A DNA stretch of 41,177 nt from NCBI GenBank assembly GCA_029204225.1, contig MU835184.1, positions 1-41,177 of the forward strand. The letters are read 5' to 3'. A program made the translations under genes and the position numbers. This stretch comes from Diphasiastrum complanatum. Taxonomy: Eukaryota; Streptophyta; Lycopodiopsida; Lycopodiales; Lycopodiaceae. The notes beneath the pieces were generated by a model. It had not been told where the DNA came from and made no database searches. It saw only the letters and a program-made list of their open reading frames with translations. This document shows, one piece after another, positions 1-10,484 of the stretch (positions are counted from its first letter, which is position 1; every line of letters begins with the position of its first letter).

Positions 1-530
1 CACGAGAAACTTCTATGAGGAACGGTGACAACATACCAGTTTTGGTAACCAAATTGGCAAGACTATGCATGCTATAATAACAAAGTGTTTGCATCATATC
101 TTCATGCTTGTTTACCATGCTAATCTCAGATCCAATAAGGCTAAATACTTCATTATGGAGATAAGTGTCTTTAGAAGATGATTCGCATACTCTCATAAAG
201 AGTTTACAATTTGCCTCAATACAAATTTTCAAACTATGAGTGAACAAATCACTTTTGCTTTTGCATGACTCAAGAGCATACATTTGATGAAATAACCAAT
301 TGTTTTCTAATTGATTTAAAATCAATTTTCAAACTTTTAAGAACATCATCTATCTTCTCAAGAGAGACTTCATACTCAAGTAGTATGGCTTTACTCCAAT
401 TTTGAGATGCAATGATCTCACTAAAGCAAATTAATTCATCAAATGACATAAGAGAAGTAAGTATGAGATGTATACCACATGAGATATGCTCCTCTTTCAC
501 TTGAAATGTGAGCCATATGGGCTCAACCAT
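1..530 (-). pseudogene. Unidentified ORF pair, partial at window edge
   Basis: Two adjoining minus-strand reading frames look coding. The first runs from an ATG at 530 to a TGA at 270 (86 residues, mostly helical, with segments such as SFDELICFSEIIASQNWSKA). The second, shifted by one base, opens near 320 and stays open to the window edge for about 100 codons. It contains MYALESCKSKSDLFTHSLKI and further Cys- and Leu-rich sequence. The two join naturally around 300, so I infer either one gene with a one-base frameshift or an exon junction. I do not recognise the family, and no transposon motif is visible. A retroelement-encoded protein is equally possible. The 3' end lies outside the window. 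Confidence 0.35.
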
Positions 531-839
531 GTTTCTTGAGTTTCTTTTGGAATTACAACTTGAGAAGGTCTCTCCTCCTCAATCCTTTGGCACACTTGAA
601 CCTTGAGATGATTATTTAAGATCCTCTTTATGGTGCTTCTTCTTGATGGAAATCCGAGACCATCCATGTCTCATAATGATCATAACAACCATGACCATAA
701 CAATATGCCAGAGCAGAAGCCTATAGCTCTTTAGATGGGTTTAGTGGCTATAATCAGGTGCACAAAACCACATTCTGCACCGAGTGGATAACGTATGCTA
801 TATAGTGATGTCATTTGGATTGTGCAACACTCCCAGCAC
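531..839. other. No recognisable gene
   Basis: Only short frames broken by stops are visible. The last part probably belongs to the integrase fossil that follows, but similarity is not readable before about 840. Confidence 0.4.
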
Positions 840-1290
840 CTTCCAATGAGTGAAAAGATGGTTGAAGCAATCGCAATCAGATTGGGAACACAAACTTCAC
901 GTAGCTTTATGGGCATTCAGAATTACTTTCAAAGTGAACACTGGACAAACTCCATTTCAAATGGTGTATGGATAGGAAGCCGTAATGCTTGTTGAATTCG
1001 CCGTTCCAAGTCTGAGAGTCACCATCGTCGAATGACTTATTAGTACAGAGGAGTCTACCAAGAGGATACTTGATAATCTTCTCCCAGCTTCACAAAACTT
1101 GCTTCCTAGCGCTTCACACTCTAGCTATGGAGAAACAGCGTAGGAAATATTGGCACGATTTGAATATCAAGACCAAGGATCTCATCAAGGGAGCATTGGC
1201 CCCTGTTATACAATGCCAAGGCACATAAAGGCAAGCTTAAGTTTTCAAGAGAATGACCATTAGCCGTAGGATAACTGATCGGGATCCATA
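840..1290 (+). pseudogene. Ty3/gypsy integrase C-terminal fossil
   Basis: The plus strand reads SDWEHKLHVALWAFR, then TGQTPFQMVYG, EAVMLVEFAVPSLRVTIVE and, in a shifted frame, MEKQRRKYWHDLN. This order matches the end of the integrase core and the C-terminal region of plant Ty3/gypsy integrases (the ALWAYR..TGxTPFxLVYG.EAVLP block, then a basic QRRYYD-like segment). The enzyme would insert element cDNA into chromosomes. This copy is dead: there is a TAG at 973-975, a TGA at 1033-1035, a frameshift near 1115 and further stops after 1220. The first two stops are in places where family members usually have Gln and Arg, which suggests C-to-T decay. The catalytic D,D,E residues are not present in this fragment. 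Confidence 0.75.
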
Positions 1291-1860
1291 GATTAGAGTA
1301 ACTACCGACCACTGTTAGACAGATTAGGTAGATGGATAGGTTAGGCAATATTATAGATTAGATTAGAAAGTTTTAGATTTAGTTTAAGTTAGAAGTCTTA
1401 GAAGAAGAAAAATAGGCTTAGCAACCCGATAAGACTAGATTGTCACTCCCTTAGCAAAGTTTAGCCATAAATTCAAGATAGATTGATTAGATAGTTGATA
1501 GATAACAAAATCCCAACCTACCCCACATCTTCCTCTTTTCCCTTGTAAAAATACCCCAAAAACGTCCTGAATGGCCTGAAAAGAGCAATAGTGCTATTTT
1601 TAACAACCCCTATCCATGCCATTATTTTCCTCTATTGCAATTGTGCGCATGGTGAAGTCTGGCCAGAAAAATTCCATCATGACTGCAAGTTAGGCTCAAT
1701 TTTTTGACAAAACTACCATTTTTTAGTAAACAACGGGAGTTTCTGATTAGAAAAATCTCATAAATCTAATAGTCAATCAGGGAACGAACTATGCACAGTG
1801 CAAACATTGATTATTTGACATTGATAGGACCAACTTTTAAAATTAACAGTAGGCGAGATA
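1291..1860. other. AT-rich stretch, possible degenerate LTR
   Basis: No coding frame. The sequence is rich in GATTAGAT-like and TTAG-like words and leads into the TATA box at 1871, so it may be the U3 part of an old LTR or the promoter of the next ORF. I cannot define ends. Confidence 0.3.
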
Positions 1861-1870
1861 GACAGACCCC

Positions 1871-1878
1871 TATATATA
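1871..1878 (+). promoter_or_regulatory. TATA box before the 2120 ORF
   Basis: The sequence CCCTATATATAGACC is a canonical plant TATA box. It lies about 250 bp before the ATG at 2120 and points in the same direction, so it could drive that ORF. It could also be the core promoter of an LTR whose borders I cannot see. Confidence 0.5.
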
Positions 1879-1907
1879 GACCAAGTTATAGGGAATCTTT
1901 TTCACAA

Positions 1908-2050
1908 GCTCGCCTTGACCTCGCGCCTCTCTCGCTGGCTCGCCATCTTTTGACTCGCGCTCTCTCACAGACTTGCCATCTTCAGATTCGCCATTACTGA
2001 CTCGAGTTGACTCGCCATCCCTGACTCATCCTAATTCGCCTTCAGAGCCC
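1908..2050 (+). repeat. Degenerate CTCGCCATC short repeat in leader
   Basis: Variants of (A/G)ACTCGCCATC recur about ten times (CTCGCCTTG, CTCGCCATC, CTTGCCATC, ATTCGCCAT, CTCGCCATCC, ATTCGCCTTC). They lie between the TATA box and the first ATG, so they would form a transcribed, pyrimidine-biased leader. Function unknown. Confidence 0.5.
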
Positions 2051-2119
2051 TAATTCACCTGTAGCCTCTACTTCTTACTCTGACCCTCATACCTCAAAAT
2101 CATTGTCTGATCACCTCCC

Positions 2120-3942
2120 ATGGCACCGAAACGTCGACTTTTGGGCACCATTGCTCCCCCTAGACAACGAGTCAAACTCACTAGGAGCACCGTCGCACCA
2201 TCCAGTCCCGGTTATTCCTCTAGCCCCACTTCACAAACCACCACCTCACCATCCACGTCTCAACAAACTGAATCTCCATCTTCTTCCCCAACTACTTCCA
2301 CTTCCCCTAGCCGAGAGGAGGAGAGACTTCTCCCCGATCTATCCACCAAACTCCTACTGCTCGTGTACCTTTGTAGTATACCATCCTTCCGTTACTCACA
2401 GAGCAAAAGCTCGCAGCTCTTCGCACTGATGGCTGCCTAGCAATTTTGACTGTCGCAGGCCTAGATACCAATCAAGTACCTATAGTCACCCTCGATCCCG
2501 CGCTAATTTCATTAGCGCTTAGCCTTCCACATTCCACCCACCTACCAATCCCCCGATCCCTTACCAAATTCGACGTATCCATCTTTTCCCTTCCAGATCA
2601 GGTTGATGTCAAGACAAAAAACAACGACGGATACTTGATTTTGCAAATCAAAAATCCAAAACTCCGAGAGGCAATAGACTTTCTATCGGCCACCATCATC
2701 GTGAGCTCCCATCACCCCCTCTGCGTGTCCAAACAAGTCGCGGTCATGACGACCATGATGGAAGGACCCAACACCGTCTATGATTGGGCCACACTTCTCA
2801 TTAAGGAGTTGCAGACCACTTTCAAGTGCCCTTCCCGGATCACCTACGATGGTCTAATTACTGTCATGGCCTTCACCCACCTAGAAAACCTAGGTCTTCG
2901 AATGCCTCCCCACACCTCTCCAACAGCTAGTTCATCCCCCAAAGATGCACTCGCGTTACTATTGGCAGGCCAGCAGTCACCCTCCTTCATTGTTTCGCTA
3001 CCCCATCTCCTACCCATGCACACACTAGCCCCCCACGTACTAGCCCTACCCACTCCTCCCCCCTTCTTCAAATCATGTCTCCTATTTGTAGCCCCATCCA
3101 GCCAGCCGCCACTTCCCCCATCTCGTCTACATTCACAACCTCTATTTCTTCTCCCATCACGACTCTCGCAATCACCACATCATCATCCCTCACCATCACC
3201 TTTCCACTAATCTCCACTCATGTTCGCCCCATCGTCATTTCCACGACCACTGCCATAACCACCCCCATCGTCACCCCCATCCCCCTACAACAGTTCCTCC
3301 TATCACCACCATCTCCATCACCGCACCACTTCCACCTCCCACCCTAACCATGCCACCCTCGGCAAGCTAGGATTCTCAAGCGCTGGGTTGTTGGACCGCC
3401 TTAACGGGCCTCCAGCAACAACTTCACTAGCTACTCAATGAACGAGCTACTGAACAATCTTTTGGTGACAAGGAAAACAGTGCAAGCCTTGACTGATCAG
3501 GTCGCACAATCAGAAAAAGAGAGAGAGAAAGAGAGATTTGAGAACCAGGCCCACGTCTAGCAACTGAAGGACCAGCTCCGAAAAGCTAAATAGGAAGTGC
3601 AACAGCACAATCAACTTGTGCTCAACCTCAAAGCTGAGCTTGATGTAGAAAAGACGGCCCGACATACCTACCAATCCGAATGCCAAGTAGCTAGTACTGA
3701 AATCAAGAGAGTTGGAGCTGGAACATGAATCTCTCAAGGCCAATGAGAGATCGCTCAAGGATTACATTTATACCTTGGAGCGCAATGTCTCAAAAGAGAA
3801 GATGGCAATGCAGAGAGCCCGAGAGAATTTTGCAACCCAACAGACGGCCCTAGAGATCAAAGTTCAGCAAGCAGACCAGCAAGTGCAAGCAATTCCAGCT
3901 GGAGTAGATGGTAGCCATAAAGGAACTTGGCAGTGGTCCTAG
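2120..3942 (+). pseudogene. Broken uncharacterised ORF with C-terminal coiled coil, probably retroelement-borne
   Basis: The ORF starts at ATG 2120 (MAPKRRLLGTIAPPRQRVKL), continues through a Ser/Thr/Pro-rich stretch, and shifts frame near 2390. It then reads a folded-looking domain to about 2910, including FDVSIFSLPDQVDVKTKNND and PNTVYDWATLLIKELQTTF. A long low-complexity Pro/Ser/Thr/His region follows to about 3350. Heptad-rich sequence comes last: LKDQLRKAK, then LVLNLKAELDVEKTARHTYQ, then LEHESLKANERSLKDYIYTLERN, all predicted coiled coil. Two in-frame TAG codons (3558, 3591) replace likely CAG Gln codons, and a frameshift lies near 3715. It abuts a gypsy integrase fossil on the opposite strand. 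Some plant gypsy elements carry an antisense extra ORF downstream of integrase, and this fits that layout, but the family is not identified. Confidence 0.5.
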
Positions 3943-4800
3943 CATCAGCTACTCTTACTGCCTTGGCTTTGACCCACTTGGTGAGATAGTCCGTGGCTAC
4001 GATTATGTATTGAGCCTGGGAACTCCTTGCTGTAGGGTGAATTGGGCCGATGTAATCCAATCCCCACTTTTCAAATCGTGCTTGGGCTTAGACCGGGTGG
4101 CCATAATTCAATCTCATTGGTCTCCTCGCCCTTTGGCACACACAACACTTCCTCAAGTATTCCTCCGTATTCTTATGAATCGTTGGCCACCAACATCCTG
4201 ATTCCAGGATCTTGCGCACTGTAATGTCGGATGCAAAATGGCCTCTACCCATGCCCTCATGTGAAAGCAAAATGATCTAGGTGGCCTCATGAGGGAGAAT
4301 ACATCGCCGAAGAATCCCGTCTGGACCTCTTCGATACAACTAGCTGACAATCAGCTGATAAGGTCTAGCTTTCAAGATCAATTTCTGCTGATCCGCCTTT
4401 GGTAGTGACTTGTTTGGTTGGCCTCACATTAGATATTCAACAATGTTGACAACCCATTCTGGTACTGTGTCCACGTAAAATAAGGCAGCATCAGCCAGCT
4501 CATCGTCGGGTTGGGTTGCAACCTCCCTTCCCTTGATTCGCGACACATGATCTGCCATGTAGTGTTGTTTTCCCTTGCAAACTACTATCCGAAAATCAAA
4601 CTCCAACAACAGAAGTAACCATCTGGTGATTCTCCCAGTGTTGCAAGTTTTGTTAACAAGATAGAGCAAGGGTTGATGGTCCGTATAAAAAGTGAAATGT
4701 GTGGCCATCAGGTAGTGCCAAAATAGATCATTATCAGTGCTATGCTTGTGTTTCCCTTCCTGAAGGATCTTCGTCATGACTGGGGTACTTCTTCTAATTG
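3857..4800 (-). pseudogene. Ty3/gypsy RNase H and integrase fossil
   Basis: Reading leftward, RNase H comes first (about 4777-4424), with FYTDHQPLLYLVNK, GRITRWLLLLLEFDF and KGKQHYMADHVSRI, the typical Ty3/gypsy RNase H end. A frameshifted integrase zinc-binding module follows (4270-4088), with HEGMGRGHF, then WWPTIHKNTEEYLRKCCVCQ (an H..H..CxxC pattern). The start of the integrase core comes last (4060-3905), with MDYIGPIHP and IIVATDYLTKWVKA. The core stops after its first catalytic Asp block; the second Asp and the Glu are missing because the sequence switches to the opposite-strand coiled-coil ORF near 3900. It is therefore inactive. It may belong to the same minus-strand element as the gag at 6000-7292, but the intervening RT is not readable. 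Confidence 0.8.
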
Positions 4801-5990
4801 AGTCTCTTTGGATTATCCATCTGCCTTCTTTAGTCTTGTCTTTTTCATATTAGACTTGTGACCTTGGCTGTCGATCTTGCTGATGTTGTTGCTGGCAGCG
4901 CAACTGCTCCAGTGGATCCAAGCAAATCCACTCCCCCCCCCAAAAAAAATTTGTTCGTGGGGATGTTGTTGCTGGTGACTGTTCATGCTCAGGATTGGAT
5001 CGGCGTGTGGAACACGTACTTGAAACTCGTTGAACATGCGACTAGACTAAAGATTGAACAAATTTCAACTTAATTTGTTTTGATCTTGCTGTAGTTGACT
5101 AAAAAAATAATATGGCAATGAGATACAGGAATCAACTCTAATTTGACATGGATTTCTCATATGTCTCAAAAATCCTAAACTATTGTACAAGGGAATCGAA
5201 AAATGGATAGATGAATGAAAATGTGTTCTGGAGATGCTCTACAGAAGACTCTCGTGCAATAGCTATTCCTCAAGCAAAAATCAATCACACACAATAGGTG
5301 AAGAGAAACAAGGAAATAAGCAAACGTTACAAAGAGTGAGAACTGTATAGCACTTGTCGAACAATACTTACATTTATCAACATTGATAATGTACCTTGAT
5401 AGTTGCAATATTTCAGTTGTTTGTAGAGTAATGTGACTTACTCTGACATGCCCTTGTCAAAACAAGGCAGGGTGGATAACACTAAAATCTACCATTAACG
5501 ATTGCAAATGTTGTAAGATATAGCTTAAGATGCATGTATTATTGAGGTACTATGTCTTGAGTACCTCTGTGAACAAGAGATTCAAAACCGAATCTCTATT
5601 TGGATTTCTGAATCCGAGAAATATTGTGTATTGGCACATTGGAAATCTTATCAGCATGTGGAAAGACAAATAGATTGAGGTTGTAGAAGGGGAGAAAAAC
5701 TGTCAATTTCCTTTGGAGGTTGCTCTTGATTGGACATTGTAGCAGATGACGGAATATTGGTTTTTCTTTTCTTTCGACAAGGATTCATTTCATATTAGTG
5801 TCTTTTGAATTATGAAGCTGGTGTATTGGACGGTGATGTAGAAGTTTACAAGAAACTTCTCGATTGAGCAACAGGTTTAATTGCTGGTTGCTATGGTGCT
5901 CGTATTGTTGTCGTGAGGATCCTATCGAGATTCATAACTAACATGATAGGCAGGTAGGATCTTAGTTGGTTGTTTTGGACAGTCTTTGAA
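4801..5990. other. No readable domain between gypsy gag and RNase H remnants
   Basis: In a complete element this interval would hold protease and RT. I find no DSGA-type protease or YxDD RT motif on the minus strand. A C-run and A-run lie at 4934-4951. The content is either extremely decayed or replaced sequence. Confidence 0.35.
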
Positions 5991-7292
5991 ACTGTGTTTT
6001 CTGCTATAGTTAGGACACTAAGCATGGTACTTGGTCTTGACTGGACAATCAACCATGAAGTGCCCAGTTTCACCACAGATGAAACATCTGGTGTGCAATG
6101 GCCCTTGTATAACAGCATAGCCATCTTTTATGGCTGGTGGGTCTGGACTTTCTGGTGGGTAGTCATGATAAGTCAAGGAATGTCTAGATTGTGATGATTA
6201 TTCTTCATATTGTTGAACTGTATGTGTTTGGATAGGCGGATATGAAGGACAAGCATCAACAGGATGTGTAGCCCGATAGTATGGGCACCATATTGTTTTT
6301 CATCTATAAGGTACCTGTGCAGGGTTTGTCTGACCAGACATACTGCTTTGGATAGACTTCAGGGTAGCTTGAAACTCGTTTGTGAGTTTCTCCATCTGTA
6401 GTTGGTGTTGCTTATTAAACAACTCCAACTTGGATTTCCAAAGCTGATCTCGGGTATCCTCGATCGGCTTCAACACATGGAGAGGAGCACGTGGTGCTCG
6501 TCTTTCCCTAGATTCATCAACAGTTGATCCTTCATCTTCTTCTTTGATGGCGTCAGACATAGCTAACTTTAGGCTCATATATTTATCATTGGATTTAAAC
6601 TCGCGTCTAATCCATCTTGGAAGGCCGACTAAAAACCAGATGATGAGCATCTGTTCAAAGGGCTGTTCTTGTACTTGACTTTTGCGGCATTTGAAACGCT
6701 CAATATAGCCTCGTACACGTTCGTCTTTTGCCATTTTGATGTTACTCAATTTGACAAAAGGGCTCTCGATCAAGCGAAAGGGCTTAAAATGCTTGATAAA
6801 GGATTCTTTCAAAATTGACCAGTCTGTCTTTTCGTCACGATCAAAGTTGAAAAACCAATCACGTGCTTTAGCGATCATGGTCATCGAAAACAGTTGGACC
6901 ATAGCATCAGGAGATGTTTCGCCATACACATCACATGCATTCTCAAAGATCTGCAAAAATCTTTGAGGGTCCGAACTACCGTCAAACTTTGGTAGATCTA
7001 GGTTGGGTGTACGTCTTTCAAAATGAGCACCGTGGGTAGCAGAAGCACCATTAAGGTTGGTTCTGGCCTGGGAGGGGTCAGCACCATAAGAATAGGCTCA
7101 TGCTCATGAAGACTCAGCTCTATCAGGTTCTTGTCCCTCGAATGGGTTTGTGGATGGCTCGTGTATTTGGGCCCACATTCGGTAGAATCTATGATGTCTG
7201 ATTTGTTCAGCTACAGGGGACCTGATCTCATATGGATAATCTTCGAAGATTTCAAGATCTGTATTATCGGCCATTGGGTATTGTTGTGTCAT
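5991..7292 (-). pseudogene. Ty3/gypsy gag (capsid plus zinc knuckles), element 1
   Basis: The start ATG at 7292 gives MTQQYPMADNTDLEIFEDYP. The capsid follows with PNLDLPKFDGSSDPQRFLQI, ARDWFFNFDRDEKTDW, RVRGYIERFK and GLPRWIRREFK, the standard plant gypsy retrotransposon gag domain. It ends in a Gln-rich helix (KQHQLQMEKLTNEF). Beyond a TGA at 6302-6300 the same frame continues into nucleocapsid sequence. There is a variant knuckle at 6249-6287 (CPYYRATHPVDAC), a canonical CCHC knuckle at 6045-6086 (CFICGETGHFMVDC), and a third degenerate one near 6000 (CPNYSRKHSFKDC). Gag would package element RNA in virus-like particles. In-frame stops at 7106-7104, 7100-7098, 6302-6300 and before the second knuckle disable it. 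It resembles the gag at 33010-34458. Confidence 0.85.
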
Positions 7293-7509
7293 TTTTGTGT
7301 TGGGTATGTGTTTCTAGTGTTTTTGAATTTTTTAGGGTTTTTGGTATTTTTGGATTTTTTAGGGTGTTGAAGGAAGTGAAGGTGGAGACTCAGTATGAAA
7401 ATTGCTTTCTAGTGGTATGAGTTTTATTTATTTTTAGTCTCTAAGGCTTTGGAAAGATGGTGGTTCAGTCAAAATGCTAATTAGAGGTGTCGTTTGAAAG
7501 TTCTATGGT

Positions 7510-8200
7510 TTGGCATGGAGTTGGTCGGTTAAGCTAGTGAGGAACCCCGTCAGTCGAGATTGGACCCAGAACTGTCGGTCAAGATCTGACGCAAACCCGT
7601 CAATCAAGATCTGATCAAAAATTCGTCGGTTGAGATCTAACGCGAACATGTCGGTCGAGATCTGACGCGAATTCGTCTGTTGAGATGTGATTGAAAACCT
7701 GTCGGTTGAGATCTGATGCAAACCCGTCGGTCAAGATCTGACGCGAACCCGTTGGTCAAGATCTGATCGAAAACCCATCAGTCAAGATTTGACGCGAACC
7801 CGTCGGTCGAGATCTGATCGAAAATCCGCCGGTCGAGATCTCAAAAAAAGCGTCAATTGAGATTTGAAAAAAATCGTCGGTTGAGATTTGAAAAAAAAGC
7901 GTCGGTTGAGGTTTGAAAAAAATGCGTCGGTTGAGATTTGAAAAAAATGCGTTGGTTAAGATTTGAAGGGAAGCGTCAGTTGAGATATGAAGGAAAGCGT
8001 CGGCTGAGATATGAAGGAAAGCGTCGGCTGAGATATGAAGAGAAGTGTCAGTTGAGTTTTGAAAGGAAGCGTCGGCTGAGATATGAACGGAAGTGTCGGT
8101 TGAGTTTTGAAGGGAAGCGTTGGTTGAGATATGAAGGAAAGCGTCGGCTGAGATATGAAGGAAAGCGTCGGCTGAGATATGAAAGAAATGGAGCGTGACG
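7510..8200. repeat. 24-26 bp minisatellite in the gypsy leader
   Basis: About 27 imperfect units of the type GTCGGTCGAGATCTGACGCG run between gag and the primer-binding site. The first part (7510-7850) has units ending TCTGACGCGAAC or TCTGATCGAAAA. The second part (7850-8200) has units of GTCGGTTGAGATTTGAAAAA and then GTCGGCTGAGATATGAAGG, exactly 24 bp each. That periodicity keeps a plus-strand frame open with an 8-residue repeat (RRLRYEGK), which I regard as incidental. On the minus strand it would be the 5' untranslated leader of element 1. Confidence 0.8.
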
Positions 8201-8299
8201 GGGCGGCTGAAGGAGTGTAGTTGATGGGTGTTTGAAGTTTGATACTTATCTGTTCAAGAACACTATTGCAGCAGGTGTGAGTTTATGAGGTGTGGAGTT

Positions 8300-8317
8300 C
8301 AAGCAGCAACGGTGCCA
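8300..8317 (-). other. Primer-binding site of gypsy element 1
   Basis: The minus strand reads TGGCACCGTTGCTGCTTG, two bases after the LTR end. It resembles the TGGCGCCGTTGCCGGGGA class of plant gypsy primer-binding sites, where a host tRNA primes minus-strand cDNA. This fixes 8320-9451 as the 5' LTR of a minus-strand element. Confidence 0.65.
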
Positions 8318-8319
8318 AA

Positions 8320-9451
8320 TGTTGACATCTTCAGAGCCTATAGAATCTGTTAACTAGTTTTTCTTTGTTTCTTTCTTATTCTGCCTATCAACAGAGACTG
8401 TGGGCACTTCTTGAGATTACCTTTCTTGTTTTAAGGCCCAGATTAGGCAGAAGGGACAGATAATCATTGTAGTATTGTCCTACTTGTCATAAGACATCCG
8501 GATGGGTCACTCTTGAACTGAATGCACATGCATATCAACCAAAATGCAAGCCAATGTGTTCAACAAATGATCTATGTTACTGCTTGGTTGAACAACGATG
8601 GATTCCTACATTTACTTTGCTTCAAAATGAACTAAAATCAGATCCTACACTACTTTACTTGCATAAATTGAAAAAACAAGAAACAAAAACTAATCTACAG
8701 CATGTTAGAAGTCCAAGAATCAAGAAACCAACCAGTCTTTTGATTCTTGGACATCCCAAGAACATCAAGAACTAGAATGTTAGAGAATATGCAAGATTTA
8801 TGCCACATTTCTAGCCTATTTAGTTTACTTGAATGTTGTCTCCTACATTAATACACAAGAAAACATGAAATCTAATCCACAACTAGGAAAGCAAGAAAAC
8901 TAATCCACTCTATATCCACAACCACACACAATATGAATGGAAGGACATAATCATAGGGGCATCACTAAAGAAAACCATCATGATCAAGGAGCTTAGTGTA
9001 GCATCAAACTCATGGGAAATCTTCTTATTAAGCATGGAGTAGATACAATGCAAAAAGCTCCTCTACTCAAAGAGGGAGTCTCTTAAATAAGCAAGAGAGC
9101 TCCTTAGGTGGCATCCTAGTGGAATTTTCACATTTCACAAATTACAAGTGGAATAATGCGAGGTCACCATCAAAAGGTGGCTCACTCTACTTTCTTTAAG
9201 AGGGGTCTACTTGCATTTAATACATTTGCCTAGAAATACTAGTTCTTACATGGTCATTCCATCTTCCGGGATTCACCGTGAGGCTTACACAGTCCTTGCA
9301 TGTCTTTCCTAGCTAGTATTTCTAGGCTCTCATACTCGGCTCTCAGTCTTCATTAGTCTCGTCTTCTCAGAGACCTCCTCGGTCTAAGGTGAGAGGTGCT
9401 CTTGAGTTGCTCTGTCCGAGTATCTTGGAGATTTATCAGAATCAGCCAACA
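8320..9451 (-). repeat. 5' LTR of gypsy element 1
   Basis: A second, closely similar copy lies at 27056-28196. Both begin TGTTGACATC and end GAATCAGCCAACA on the plus strand, so the LTR has TGTTG...CAACA inverted ends and is about 1.13 kb. On the minus strand it would start TGTTGGCTGATTC. The copy at 27056 carries a short insertion (CTCTCCACTA after AATG) absent here. The base after the LTR end starts CTACT. Confidence 0.8.
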
Positions 9452-9872
9452 CTACTTGAGAGCTACATCATGTATTCTCTCTATACCCAAGAGCAAGCCA
9501 TAGTTTTTATCATCACAAGTTGGCTCTCAATGTGTTTAATGAATGGCGAATGATTCATGCATGTTTAAGTACTCTTGCCTTAGATTTTTCAAGCTAGTTT
9601 GCTTGTATCTTGTAGATGATAGATCTATGTGCAATCACACACACCTCAAGAGATCATTCACTTTGTTTGGGCTTTTCCCAGACATGTGAAAAGTACACAT
9701 GGCCAAGGTTGTTGTTGATTGGACATGTGTCCCGTCGACTTGCCTCATCACGAGGCCAACTGGTCTTGATCAACTGACTAGACCCACAATATAGTAGCAC
9801 ATTATTTTTTTTTTCTAACTATAGCGATGCAGAAATCGATAATATCAGGCCAACTCTGAAGCAAGAGTTTTG
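9452..9872. other. No recognisable feature
   Basis: No open frame, repeat or motif that I can support. A poly-T run lies at 9805-9814. Confidence 0.4.
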
Positions 9873-10484
9873 ATGGAAGATCTTGGTCTATTTCTTTATT
9901 TACTAGAAATAGATGTCTTTAGAAACCTGAATGCAACTTTCATTTGTGAAAAAAATCATTGTATTTTGTATTTAATATGTTTAGTATGGTTTGTTGTAGA
10001 AACATTTCAATGCCATTGGAGTCAAATGGTCAGCTAGGTATTAGAGATAATGAAGCATCCTATAAGGACACTACTCTTTATAGAAAACTAAATGAAAGCC
10101 TCATGTGATTAGATGTATTTAGAACTAATCTAAATTTTTGTATTGGTAAACTTGATCAATTCATACAAACTTTTAGTGTTAGACATCCAAGCAAATTGGC
10201 ATGAGGTATTTTATAGTAAGTATGAACTCTGACATTGAATATGGTGAGTGTCACATTTATATGATTGTATTCTTATATTTAGACTATGCAAGTTATGAGA
10301 TGGATAGAGTATCCACTAGTAATATGCCTACATTTCAATGCATGGCTTCATTGCTCTTAATGAAGCAAGAAGCCACTTCACTATCTTCTCCGGAGGCCAA
10401 GTACAAGGTGTTTAGTACTTCATGAAAAAAAGCATTGTGGATCAGGAGACACATTCTTGAGATCCAAGTGCATGATGTGTAAGC
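9873..10484 (+). pseudogene. Ty1/copia reverse transcriptase C-terminus and RNase H fossil
   Basis: Traces in order are MEDLGLFLYLLEIDVF (RT MxDLGxLxYFLGIEV block), then TLYRKLNESLM, then FCIGKLDQFIQTFSVRHPSK (RP.xxFAVGxLSQFM..P...H). From 10201 in another frame come YLDYASYEMDR, STS, and KQEATSLSSPEAKYKVFST, the copia RNase H YSDADYA...RxSTSG...KQ..VALSSxEAEY signature. The C-terminal block follows a TGA as KKALWIRRHILE. Many frameshifts and stops make it non-functional. It lacks LTRs and gag and looks much older than the copia copy at 18797. Confidence 0.75.

Noticed and set aside
2844-3071. Minus-strand ORF of 75 codons
   Set aside because: Shadow of the GC- and Pro-rich plus-strand ORF.
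7938-8198. 86-residue Arg-rich repeat protein
   Set aside because: It is a by-product of 24-bp minisatellite units, antisense to the element.
7510-8200. Possible CRISPR-like array
   Set aside because: Units are contiguous with no unique spacers, and the context is a plant gypsy leader.
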